NCBI RefSeq assembly: GCF_000284095.1
Contig: NC_017068.1
Coordinates: 1,736,001-1,800,000 of the forward strand
Direction of reading: 5' to 3'
Origin: Selenomonas ruminantium subsp. lactilytica TAM6421
GTDB lineage: Bacteria; Bacillota; Negativicutes; Selenomonadales; Selenomonadaceae
Length of the DNA: 64,000 nucleotides
The position numbers were made by a program, and so were the translations under genes. Below, in pieces: positions 43,732-51,134 of the stretch; the first letter of the stretch is position 1; every line of letters begins with the position of its first letter. Under the pieces are notes generated by a model. The model was given only the letters and a program-made list of their open reading frames with translations, made no database searches and was not told the origin of the DNA.

Positions 43732-45618
43732 TTAGATCATGTTCTTGACATAGCTGTCATAGAGAGCCTTGAGTTCCTCTACTTTATCGTACATCTCAAC
43801 CTGCAGGCCGGATGCAGCAGCGTAGTCGCCTTCGTTCAGGGCGTTGATGAGCAGCGTGAACAGGGACTTCTCATCAATGCTGTCCTTGGCCAGATATGCG
43901 CGGATGCCGTTGATCTTGTTCCAGTTGTAGGAATCCAGATCCGTTACATACTCAGCCTTGATTTCCTTGGCAGCGCGGACGATATCGCGGTTTTCCGGAA
44001 TGATGCGGGAGATGAGCTCCGTCTTCCAGCGCAGCAGAGCGCCAGCGCGGAATGCATCGATGATGGTGTCATTGAGAGCACCGCCAGCGGTGATGACGGC
44101 CTTCTTGTCGGCATAGTTCTCGAAGTTCTGCATGTTTTCCCAAACCGTTGCCGGCGGTGCACCGAAGAGACGATCGCGTTCTTCATCGGTGTAATCTTCG
44201 AATACATCGTCTTCACTGCGATATGCGCGGTTCTTTTCAAGATAGAAGCCTTCTTCGCCAGCTTCCTTGGAAAGCTCGGTGAGAAGTTCTGCCGTCGTGT
44301 GCTCAACAGCCACTTTGATGCCATCGAGGCATGCAGAGTAGATAGCAGCCAGCACCAGATAGGTATTCGTGTACGGGTTGCAGGCACGCAGCTCGAAACG
44401 GGTTGCATACGGGTTGCCCAGGTCACGGATCAGGCCAGCCAGGATCGTACGGTTACGAGACGGGATTTCCGGCGTCTGGCCCAGGGAAGTTACGATACAT
44501 ACCGGAGCTTCGAAACCGGGTTTCAGACGGTTCAGGGAGTCATTCGTAGCGGATACAAACGGATTGATGGCTTCGTAGTTCTTGAGCATGCCCATCAGGG
44601 AACCATAACCGATAGCGCTCATGAAGTCCTTGCGCTGGTCATCAGCCGTGAACAGGTTATGAACCTTGCCATCTTTCGTTACAGCAGCCATGCCGATATG
44701 GGTATGTTCACCATTGCCAGCCAGACCGATCATCGGCTTAGCCTTGAAGCTTACTTCGAGGCCGATGGAACGGAAGGTTTCCTTGACCACCATGCGGACG
44801 AGGATCTCATTGTCTGCAGCCTGCAGGGCATCGGCAAAGCGCCAGTCAACTTCCAGCTGTTCGCAGACATGGGTCATGTTGCCGCTGCCATCGATCTGAG
44901 CCTTGAGGCCGCCAACTTCCTTATGGCCCATTTCTACTTTGAGGCCGTATTTATCGAGCTCCAGCAGGCAGTTTTCCATAGCCGTGCGCACAGCGCCATG
45001 GGTGCGTTCCCAATACTGTTCCTGCATGACCTGAGAAGCGGACATCTCTTCGATAGCTGCTTCTTCCAGCGGCGTCTTCACCCAGAATTCCAATTCCGTT
45101 GCGGAGGTGAACTGGATGTCAACTACATCATTGCCGTTGACGCTTTCGAGACCGGAAATCTGCGGATGCTTCTTGAAGGTATCCAGCAGTTCTTCCTTGA
45201 CGTAGTTCAGCGTATCAGCCAATACGGCACGGGAGTCGACGCGTTTGCCTTCATGTACGAGGAAGGACGGAATGCGCAGGGTACCAACCGGCTTGCCCGT
45301 CTCTTCATCATAGAATTCCATATTGTAATCCACGAACCAGTTTACGGAAGGATCGATAGGCATATCAACTTTAGCGTTGTTCAGGGTGGCGATACCCGTC
45401 AGCACAACGGAAGAACCGTCCGTCTGTACAGCAGTGCCGGCATAGAAATCATCGATATCTTTGATGAAGATGCGGACCGGAATCTTTTCGTCCGTATCGT
45501 TACCAGCCATATCCACGCCCACGAGGGAAACAAATTTGATTTCCGGATGAGCCTTGAGCTGCTCGATGACTTCCTCTTTCTTAGAATTCGCCGGAATCAC
45601 ATACAGTAAATTTTCCAC
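43732..45618 (-). CDS. Glutamine synthetase family protein, long (~628 residues)
   Basis: Catalytic core motifs are visible: TSATELEFWVKTP, NGEHTHIGMAAV, SRNRTILAGLIRD and FELRACNPYTNTYLVLAAIY. At about 628 residues it is longer than type I enzymes (~440-470) and shorter than typical type III (~700+), with a C-terminal helical extension after residue ~500. GTG at 45618 is chosen as start because AAAGGGTGG precedes it and a terminator-like hairpin lies just upstream; the frame is open further to 45687 through that hairpin. It probably makes glutamine from glutamate and ammonia. Single-gene transcript with an attenuator-like leader. Confidence 0.85.
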   Translation of the reverse strand: MENLLYVIPANSKKEEVIEQLKAHPEIKFVSLVGVDMAGNDTDEKIPVRIFIKDIDDFYAGTAVQTDGSSVVLTGIATLNNAKVDMPIDPSVNWFVDYNMEFYDEETGKPVGTLRIPSFLVHEGKRVDSRAVLADTLNYVKEELLDTFKKHPQISGLESVNGNDVVDIQFTSATELEFWVKTPLEEAAIEEMSASQVMQEQYWERTHGAVRTAMENCLLELDKYGLKVEMGHKEVGGLKAQIDGSGNMTHVCEQLEVDWRFADALQAADNEILVRMVVKETFRSIGLEVSFKAKPMIGLAGNGEHTHIGMAAVTKDGKVHNLFTADDQRKDFMSAIGYGSLMGMLKNYEAINPFVSATNDSLNRLKPGFEAPVCIVTSLGQTPEIPSRNRTILAGLIRDLGNPYATRFELRACNPYTNTYLVLAAIYSACLDGIKVAVEHTTAELLTELSKEAGEEGFYLEKNRAYRSEDDVFEDYTDEERDRLFGAPPATVWENMQNFENYADKKAVITAGGALNDTIIDAFRAGALLRWKTELISRIIPENRDIVRAAKEIKAEYVTDLDSYNWNKINGIRAYLAKDSIDEKSLFTLLINALNEGDYAAASGLQVEMYDKVEELKALYDSYVKNMI

Positions 45619-45645
45619 GTAATACCACCCTTTCAAATCAATACG

Positions 45646-45692
45646 AAAAAGCCATGCAAACACACCTCTTGCGAGGTAACTGTCCACACGGC
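45646..45692 (-). promoter_or_regulatory. Attenuator-like hairpin in the glutamine synthetase leader
   Basis: GCCGTG pairs with CATGGC, enclosing GACA/TGTT and an ACCTC-GCAA-GAGGT top stem, followed at once by five T. It ends about 18 bp before the ribosome site, so read-through is needed for expression. No named riboswitch was recognised. Confidence 0.5.
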
Positions 45693-45726
45693 TCCATTGC
45701 CATAAGTATTCTGTTCTCTGAAATGT

Positions 45727-45755
45727 ATATTAGCATAGAGTTGCAAAGTTGTAAA
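45727..45755 (-). promoter_or_regulatory. Glutamine synthetase promoter
   Basis: TTTACA, a 17-nt spacer and TAATAT on the minus strand. Transcription should start near 45720, giving a leader of about 100 nt. Confidence 0.6.
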
Positions 45756-45802
45756 GTCTTTTTTAGAATAAATTTCGTAAAAGACTTCCAATGAAAATTC
45801 CC

Positions 45803-46009
45803 CTTCGACATGATTAGCAAAAGAGCTTTAAGCCTTCCACAACCAGCCCTCCCCCAATACACTAACCAGCCCCGGCTGCTTCGATTCAGAAGCAGCTGGG
45901 GCTTAGCTATTATTATATGTCAGCAATTATAAAATTCTTTGTACCAGGCAGCAAAGCTGTTCAGCCCCTGCTGGATATCGATAGCCGGGCGGAAGTCGTA
46001 ATCGCGCTC
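45803..46009. repeat. Island repeat copy 1: Rpn 3' scrap, terminator, epimerase tail fragment
   Basis: From about 45813 the sequence repeats the last codons of the Rpn gene (ATTAGCAAAAGAGCTTTAAG), its downstream spacer, and the GCCCCGGCTGCTTC hairpin. From 45921 follow ~90 bp matching the 3' end of the epimerase gene at 51135 (minus strand, ending in an AAWYKEFYNC-like tail). It then joins the upstream region of the first full Rpn gene. No intact gene lies here. Confidence 0.75.
45869..45905. terminator. AGCCCCGGCTGCTTC hairpin, copy 1
   Basis: AGCCCCGGCTGCTTC and GAAGCAGCTGGGGCT pair (one mismatch) around a six-base loop. The same hairpin occurs at 47019, 50032 and 51083, each time after an Rpn-type gene or remnant. 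Confidence 0.7.
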
Positions 46010-46124
46010 TATCAATGTCCATTCATAATGTACATTCCTTTCCGGAAGTGATATAATATATACAAAACAAATTATTTACCACACAGTAATTTCTCTGATA
46101 TAATGAGAGAAAGGAGCAATATCT

Positions 46125-46982
46125 ATGTCTGAGAAAAGGTTCAGCATCAAACCCTGGGAAGAACTTACCATTGCAGATGACTACATGTTCAAACTGGTTA
46201 TGCACCATCCCAACATCTGCAAGCGCCTTATTGAGAAGATTCTCAACATCAAAATCAAGCATATTGACTATCTGGACGATGAAAAATCTCTCAAATTCCG
46301 CTATGCAGGCAAGGGAATACGGCTTGATGTCTATGTCGAGGGAGACAATACCATCTACGATATCGAAATGCAAGTACGGGATTATGGTGATAAAGAGCTC
46401 GCCTATCGCACCCGGTACTACCAATCCATGATTGACGTTGAAGCTTTGGCCGCCGGTACTGACTACAAAGAACTCAAGAAATCATACATTATCTTTCTAT
46501 GCCCCTTCGAACTTTTTGACGGGCTTAGACATATGTATACATTCCGCAATATCTGTCTTGAAGACAGGTCTATGGAACTAAACGACGGTACTACAAAATT
46601 ATTCTTATGTTCCGAAGGCAAACTGGATGATGTGTCAGCAGATATAAAGGCTTTCCTTGATTACATAAAAGGTTTTCCCACCGCCGATGAGTTCGTTACA
46701 GAAATCGATAGCTTCATAAAGGAAATAAAGATCAAAGAAGAAGAGAGGGTGAGTTACATGACATACGCCATGAAAATACAAGAAGCACACGATGACGGCC
46801 GCGCCGAGGGACGCGCCGAGGGACGTGCCGAGGGACGTGTTGAAGGGCGTGCTGAAGGGCGTGATTCAGAACGGATACGCACAGCCATGGATATGCTGCG
46901 TGACCATAAGCCCATGGAGGAAATTATCAAATATTCCCACCTGACAGAAGCTCAGATCCAAGAATTAGCAAAAGAGCTTTAA
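46125..46982 (+). CDS. Rpn-family PD-(D/E)XK nuclease (recombination-promoting type), copy A
   Basis: In this 285-residue protein, the nuclease core has Asp68 (IRLDVYV) and Glu81-Met-Gln83 (YDIEMQV), the D...ExQ active-site version, followed by RYYQSMIDVEALAAGTDYKEL. Rpn/transposase-like PDDEXK proteins nick or cut DNA and promote recombination. Near residue 225 lies a run of four-residue units (RAEG, VEG variants), then a C-terminal helical domain (MDMLRDHKPMEEIIKYSHLT). It is nearly identical to copy B at 50204-51049 apart from the number of units. A TATAAT and GGAG site lie upstream. Confidence 0.82.
   Translation: MSEKRFSIKPWEELTIADDYMFKLVMHHPNICKRLIEKILNIKIKHIDYLDDEKSLKFRYAGKGIRLDVYVEGDNTIYDIEMQVRDYGDKELAYRTRYYQSMIDVEALAAGTDYKELKKSYIIFLCPFELFDGLRHMYTFRNICLEDRSMELNDGTTKLFLCSEGKLDDVSADIKAFLDYIKGFPTADEFVTEIDSFIKEIKIKEEERVSYMTYAMKIQEAHDDGRAEGRAEGRAEGRVEGRAEGRDSERIRTAMDMLRDHKPMEEIIKYSHLTEAQIQELAKEL
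46796..46862 (+). repeat. 12-bp tandem repeat encoding RAEG units, copy A
   Basis: About five and a half copies of a CGCGCCGAGGGA-like unit, encoding GRAEGRAEGRAEGRVEGRAEGR. Copy B of the gene has one unit fewer. Changes stay in frame and would alter linker length only. Confidence 0.8.
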
Positions 46983-47018
46983 GCCTTCCACAACCAGCCC
47001 TCCCCCAATACACTAACC

Positions 47019-47054
47019 AGCCCCGGCCGCTTCGATTCAGAAGCAGCCGGGGCT
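47019..47054. terminator. AGCCCCGGCCGCTTC hairpin, copy 2
   Basis: Same hairpin as at 45869, after Rpn copy A and before an epimerase tail fragment. Confidence 0.7.
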
Positions 47055-47070
47055 TAGCTATTATAGAAAT

Positions 47071-47327
47071 CAGCAATTATAAAATTCTTTGTACCAGGCA
47101 GCAAAGCTGTTCAGCCCCTGCTGGATATCAACCACCGGGCGGAAGTCGTAGTCGCGTTCCAGTGCCTGGCTGTCGGCGTAGGTCACGGGGACATCTCCTG
47201 GCTGCATGGGAGCCAGCTCTTTATGTGCCTCAAAGTCGTAATCCTGCGAAAGGACGCCGTTATTGACCAGTGCATGCTGCAGAGTATCGATATAGTCGAG
47301 CAGGTTCTCTGGGGTTCCGCCGCCAAT
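47071..47327 (-). pseudogene. Epimerase 3'-tail fragment, copy 2
   Basis: About 257 bp closely match the 3' end of the epimerase gene at 51135-51395 (PPYAVYNI-end side lost; retained part runs from the GGGTPENLLDYIDTLQ region to the stop). It breaks off abruptly after the GGC-GGA-ACC codons at 47327, where unrelated sequence leading to the DUF3990 gene begins. With no start or N-terminal half it cannot work. It probably arose by duplication of the Rpn-terminator-epimerase tail segment. Confidence 0.85.
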
Positions 47328-47391
47328 TTATAGCTTGAATCGTCTAAGAAATTAATGATATAATTGAAAGCAGATAGGAGTGCAGCATCAT

Positions 47392-47883
47392 ATGTTTCTT
47401 TATCATGGTACAGACCTTCGTTCTGCAAATAACATTAGAAAAAATGGCATAAAATTGTCTATGGGAGACTGGCAAACCGACTTTGGTCTAGGGTTCTACC
47501 TCGCCACACATAAAGGAGTAGCAAAAGGACGTGCTAAACAAGCCAGTTTTCGCACTCATCAACATGGTGCAATATTGGTATACGAATTTGACACTACTGA
47601 TTTGACAATTCTAAAACCCAATCTAACAAAATGGGAAGATATTGTATTAGGCTATAGGCTGCGCGGTTTTCGCTACGAAAATGAAATGCCAAAGCATGAT
47701 GCTATTATAGGTCCCATAGCAGATGGTAAAATCGCTGCTATGCTAAATATGCTTACCTTAGGGCATATAACGGAAAAGGATTTTCGTGATGGTCTACAGT
47801 CAAAATTACCTGGACTCCAAATTGCCTTAAAAACCGAAAAAGCGATTCTTTCCTTAAAACTTCGAGAGGAGCTAATATTATGA
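47392..47883 (+). CDS. DUF3990-family protein, ADP-ribosyltransferase-like toxin candidate
   Basis: 163 residues. The opening MFLYHGTDLRSANNIRKNGI, then TDFGLGFYLATHKGVAKGRA, resemble the His and Tyr segments of ART-fold enzymes, as in other DUF3990 proteins; a Glu-rich later region could supply the third residue. GGAG lies 11 nt before the ATG at 47392. The gene overlaps the next ORF by 4 nt (ATGA), the layout of toxin-antitoxin pairs. The toxin role is inferred from family and layout and is not proven. Confidence 0.6.
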   Translation: MFLYHGTDLRSANNIRKNGIKLSMGDWQTDFGLGFYLATHKGVAKGRAKQASFRTHQHGAILVYEFDTTDLTILKPNLTKWEDIVLGYRLRGFRYENEMPKHDAIIGPIADGKIAAMLNMLTLGHITEKDFRDGLQSKLPGLQIALKTEKAILSLKLREELIL

Positions 47884-48131
47884 AACTAAAAACCGCTAAA
47901 TATATGCTTTCCCTAAATGATGTAACATTCGCCTATCGAGCAACAGTCATGGAACTATGCAAACGTGGCTTCTCCTTTAATACCGCAAAAAAAATGGTAA
48001 AAGGGACAGATTTACTAGAAGGTGTCAAAGAATCCGAAGGCATGTGGTTCCATGATATGACAGAACGTGACTGTGCTGATTATGTAGAACGATATCTAAA
48101 CAAACAAAAACGCATCGCAGTTAATTTCTAA
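47880..48131 (+). CDS. Small partner of the DUF3990 protein (possible antitoxin)
   Basis: 83 residues starting MKLKTAKYMLSLNDVTFAYR; helical, with basic and acidic patches (ELCKRGFSFNTAKKMVKGTD, then MTERDCADYVERYL). It resembles the small DUF3791-like proteins that often accompany DUF3990 genes, but similarity is weak to the eye. Translationally coupled to the upstream gene through the ATGA overlap. No DNA-binding motif is evident. If the pair is a toxin-antitoxin unit this would be the antitoxin. Confidence 0.5.
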   Translation: MKLKTAKYMLSLNDVTFAYRATVMELCKRGFSFNTAKKMVKGTDLLEGVKESEGMWFHDMTERDCADYVERYLNKQKRIAVNF

Positions 48132-48189
48132 TCGAGCAGGAGGCTTTCAACAGATAAAGATAACTTATAAATAGCCATAAAACTATACT

Positions 48190-49780
48190 AAATAAATTAT
48201 AATCTTGCGAAAATCCAGAAATGTCGCCACTAATAAGGTATAATATACATAAAAGGTGGTGATTCAGGTGATAAGGTCAATTAGGATACGGCTGCTCCCT
48301 AACAACAAACAGCGGACTAAGCTGTTTCAGTTCGCAGGTGCTTCAAGGTTTGCCTATAACTGGGCTTTGGACAAGCAGATGGAGAATTTTCGGGAAGGCC
48401 GTAAGCTCCAAAGCGATTATGACCTTCGCAAGGAGTTTACCGTTCTCCGCAATTCTGGGAAAAAGCCATGGCTGCTGGACATATCAAACAATGTCACAAA
48501 GCAGGCCATCAAAGACTTGTGCATAGCATATAAAAACTTCTTCCGTAAGCAGAAACAGGTAGGCTATGTCAAGTATTCACCTAAGAAGATTGGACATTAT
48601 GCTCGGATAGGCAGGAAACTGACAGTCTATGACATGAATGGGCACCCCAAATTCCGCAGCAGGAAGAACGGAGATTTCCGCTTCTACCAAGATAACGTGA
48701 AAATCCAGTTCACAGACACACATGTCAAACTGGAGAATATGGCTGGCAGCAAGAAAAAGAACCGCCAGAAGCTCAACTGGATAAAGCTCGCCGAAAAGGG
48801 CAGAATACCGACCAAGGCAAAATACACCAGCCCACGGATATCATTTGATGGCGAAAACTGGTGGATTTCCGTAGGGATTCGGACTTCCCGCACGCTGAAG
48901 CCAATGAGAGGCTTGAAGTTTGTCGGCAAACATCCCGGTCATCCTTACACGGAAGGCGTAGGCATTGATTTGGGTATCAAGGACTTGGCGATAGTCTCTG
49001 ACGCTACCAAGGTCAGGAATATCAACAAGGACAAGATGGTCCGAAAGCTCAAGAAAACGAGACGCAGGTTGCAGCGTCAGGTATCTCGTAAATATCAGAT
49101 GAACAAGAGAGGAGATAGTTACTGTAAAACAAGCAACCTTATAAAAAGCAAAAAGCGACTTTTACGAATCAACCACAGGCTGGCGAACATCAGAGCCAAT
49201 CATGTGCATCAGGCAACGGCGACAATAATAGGACGAAAACCAAGTTTTATTTGCCTCGAAGACCTGAATGTGCAGGGGATGATGAAGAACAAGAATTTGT
49301 CGGAGAAGGTTCAGGAGCAAAACCTTTACGAGTTTCGCAGACAGATAGAATACAAAGCTCATTGGGCGAAGATTGTCGTTGTCATAGCTGACAGGTGGTA
49401 TCCAAGCTCTAAGACCTGTATCGAGTGCGGCTATGTAAAGAAAGATCTGAAACTGTCAGACAGGACTTATATTTGCCCGCATTGTGGCAATGTGATAGAC
49501 CGTGACCTCCAAGCGGCATTGAATCTCAAACGCTACGGAGATATGGAACTATCCAAATCTGCAAGCTGACACCAACAAGTCAATGCAGATATGTACCGAT
49601 TCGTTAGTCGGGAATTTAAGCCTCTGGAGCATTACATCAAACGCAAGTAGCCTGCCCTTCGGGACGGCAAAAACGGATGCGAAAAGCCTCTTTTGAGGAA
49701 AGAATGAGGAATGGAACGTAAAAGTTAACTTTTCTTATGAATTGTATAGCTTTTTATAAGTTTTCAGTAACGGCCTAGCA
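48190..49780 (+). mobile_element. tnpB-only IS605-type element
   Basis: Contains an intact tnpB and no tnpA. The ends were not located exactly: the left lies between the antitoxin-like gene and 48250, the right between 49720 and 49782. The 210 bp after tnpB are gene-free and carry a UUCG-capped GC hairpin (49650-49668) and a CCTC-TTTT-GAGG hairpin (49687-49698), as expected for the guide RNA made from the right end of such elements. It has inserted between the DUF3990 pair and the Rpn-type fragment. Confidence 0.7.
48256..49569 (+). CDS. tnpB: TnpB RNA-guided endonuclease (IS605 OrfB)
   Basis: 437 residues with the RuvC triad complete: Asp238 in GVGIDLGIKDLA, Glu335 in FICLEDLNVQGM, Asp417 in VIDRDLQAALNL. 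The zinc ribbon is TCIECGY (Cys388, Cys391) and CPHCG (Cys407, Cys410). The N-terminal HTH_OrfB opening RIRLLPNNKQRTKLFQFAG is present. Enzymes of this type cut DNA guided by an RNA from the element's right end and help keep the element in place. Start is GTG at 48256 or GTG at 48268; AAAAGG precedes the first. No TnpA is encoded nearby, so movement needs a partner in trans. Confidence 0.93.
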   Translation: MVIQVIRSIRIRLLPNNKQRTKLFQFAGASRFAYNWALDKQMENFREGRKLQSDYDLRKEFTVLRNSGKKPWLLDISNNVTKQAIKDLCIAYKNFFRKQKQVGYVKYSPKKIGHYARIGRKLTVYDMNGHPKFRSRKNGDFRFYQDNVKIQFTDTHVKLENMAGSKKKNRQKLNWIKLAEKGRIPTKAKYTSPRISFDGENWWISVGIRTSRTLKPMRGLKFVGKHPGHPYTEGVGIDLGIKDLAIVSDATKVRNINKDKMVRKLKKTRRRLQRQVSRKYQMNKRGDSYCKTSNLIKSKKRLLRINHRLANIRANHVHQATATIIGRKPSFICLEDLNVQGMMKNKNLSEKVQEQNLYEFRRQIEYKAHWAKIVVVIADRWYPSSKTCIECGYVKKDLKLSDRTYICPHCGNVIDRDLQAALNLKRYGDMELSKSAS

Positions 49781-49782
49781 AT

Positions 49783-50022
49783 ATGTGTGAAGTACTAGAC
49801 GCTGTAGAAAGCAAGGGTATTGAAAAAGGCATCGAAAAAGGCATCGAAAAAGGTATTGAAAAGAGTCGGCTCAAAACAACGATCAACACCCTCAATCGTT
49901 ACACCCGCCGCAATCTTCCTATAGATCAGCAAGTTTTAGCTGATATTGCAGAAGACAATGAACTGACTGTTGAAAAAGTCCGTTCCATTGCTAAAGAAAA
50001 CGGCATTATTCTCTCGTGCTAA
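49783..50022 (+). pseudogene. C-terminal fragment of a different Rpn-type nuclease
   Basis: Seventy-nine codons: a KGIEKGIEKGIEKGIEK repeat, then SRLKTTINTLNRYTRRNLPI and a tail helix ending NGIILSC. This is the repeat-plus-tail part of PD-(D/E)XK transposase-like proteins, but with GIEK units instead of RAEG, so it is not from copies A or B. The nuclease domain is missing; the sequence before it belongs to the tnpB element. It may be a remnant cut by the insertion. Confidence 0.6.
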
Positions 50023-50031
50023 TCAAAAGCC

Positions 50032-50067
50032 AGCCCCGGCCGCTTCGATTCAGAAGCAGCCGGGGCT
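50032..50067. terminator. AGCCCCGGCCGCTTC hairpin, copy 3
   Basis: Same hairpin as copies 1, 2 and 4. It lies between the Rpn-type fragment and the upstream region of Rpn copy B. Confidence 0.7.
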
Positions 50068-50203
50068 TAGCTATTCGTAATCGCGCTCTATCAATGTCCA
50101 TTCGTAATGTACATTCCTTTCCGGAAGTGATATAATATATACAAAACAAATTATTTACCACACAGTAATTTCTCTGATATAATGAAAGAAAGGGGCAACA
50201 TCT

Positions 50204-51049
50204 ATGTCTGAGAAAAGGTTCTGCATCAAACCATGGGAAGAACTTACCATTGCAGATGACTACATGTTCAAACTGGTTATGCGCCATCCCAACATCTGCA
50301 AGCGCCTTATCGAGAAGATCCTCAACATCAAAATCAGGCACATTGACTATCTGGACGATGAAAAATCTCTCAAATTCCGCTATGCAGGCAAGGGAATACG
50401 GCTTGATGTCTATGTCGAGGGAGACAATACCATCTACGATATCGAAATGCAAGTACGGGATTATGGTGATAAAGAGCTCGCCTATCGCACCCGGTACTAC
50501 CAATCCATGATTGACGTTGAAGCTTTGGCCGCCGGTACTGACTACAAAGAACTCAAGAAATCATACATTATCTTTCTATGCCCCTTCGAACTTTTTGACG
50601 GGCTTAGGCATATGTATACATTCCGCAATATCTGTCTCGAAGACAGGTCTATGGAACTAAACGACGGTACTACAAAATTATTCTTATGTTCCGAAGGCAA
50701 ACTGGATGATGTGTCAGCAGATATAAAAGCTTTCCTTGATTACATAAAAGGTTTTCCCACCGCCGATGAGTTCGTTACAGAAATCGATAGCTTCATAAAG
50801 GAAATAAAGATCAAAGAAGAAGAGAGGGTGAGTTACATGACATACGCCATGAAAATACAAGAAGCACACGATGACGGCCGCGCCGAGGGACGTGCCGAGG
50901 GACGTGCCGAGGGACGTGCTGAAGGGCGTGATTCAGAACGGATACGCACAGCCATGGATATGCTGCGTGACCATAAGCCCATGGAGGAAATTATCAAATA
51001 TTCCCACCTGACAGAAGCTCAGATCCAAGAATTAGCAAAAGAGCTTTAA
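50204..51049 (+). CDS. Rpn-family PD-(D/E)XK nuclease, copy B
   Basis: 281 residues, differing from copy A by a few substitutions (for example CIKPWEEL for SIKPWEEL and RHPN for HHPN) and by one fewer RAEG unit. Active-site Asp68, Glu81 and Gln83 are kept. The upstream ~110 bp, including TATAAT and the ribosome site, are also almost identical to copy A, so both should be expressed alike. It converges with the epimerase gene across the fourth hairpin. Near-identity indicates a recent duplication or ongoing gene conversion. Confidence 0.82.
   Translation: MSEKRFCIKPWEELTIADDYMFKLVMRHPNICKRLIEKILNIKIRHIDYLDDEKSLKFRYAGKGIRLDVYVEGDNTIYDIEMQVRDYGDKELAYRTRYYQSMIDVEALAAGTDYKELKKSYIIFLCPFELFDGLRHMYTFRNICLEDRSMELNDGTTKLFLCSEGKLDDVSADIKAFLDYIKGFPTADEFVTEIDSFIKEIKIKEEERVSYMTYAMKIQEAHDDGRAEGRAEGRAEGRAEGRDSERIRTAMDMLRDHKPMEEIIKYSHLTEAQIQELAKEL
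50876..50930 (+). repeat. 12-bp tandem repeat encoding RAEG units, copy B
   Basis: About four and a half copies of the same 12-bp unit (GRAEGRAEGRAEGRAEGR), one unit shorter than in copy A. Confidence 0.8.
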
Positions 51050-51082
51050 GCCTTCCACAACCAGCCCTCCCCCATAACACTA

Positions 51083-51119
51083 AGCCCCGGCTGCTTCAGG
51101 TTTAGAAGCAGCCGGGGCT
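51083..51119. terminator. AGCCCCGGCTGCTTC hairpin, copy 4
   Basis: AGCCCCGGCTGCTTC and GAAGCAGCCGGGGCT pair around a short loop between the convergent Rpn copy B and epimerase genes. It probably ends both transcripts. Confidence 0.8.
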
Positions 51120-51134
51120 TAGTATTATGGAAGA

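Noticed and set aside
43630-45609. Plus-strand ORF of 659 codons opposite the glutamine synthetase gene
   Set aside because: Shadow frame; the minus-strand enzyme is clear and the plus frame shows no recognisable domain.
45638-45862. Minus-strand ORF of 74 codons upstream of glutamine synthetase
   Set aside because: Crosses the promoter and leader hairpin and starts within the Rpn remnant; no ribosome site.
47183-47428. Minus-strand ORF of 81 codons
   Set aside because: Out-of-frame reading across the epimerase tail fragment and its junction; not a gene.
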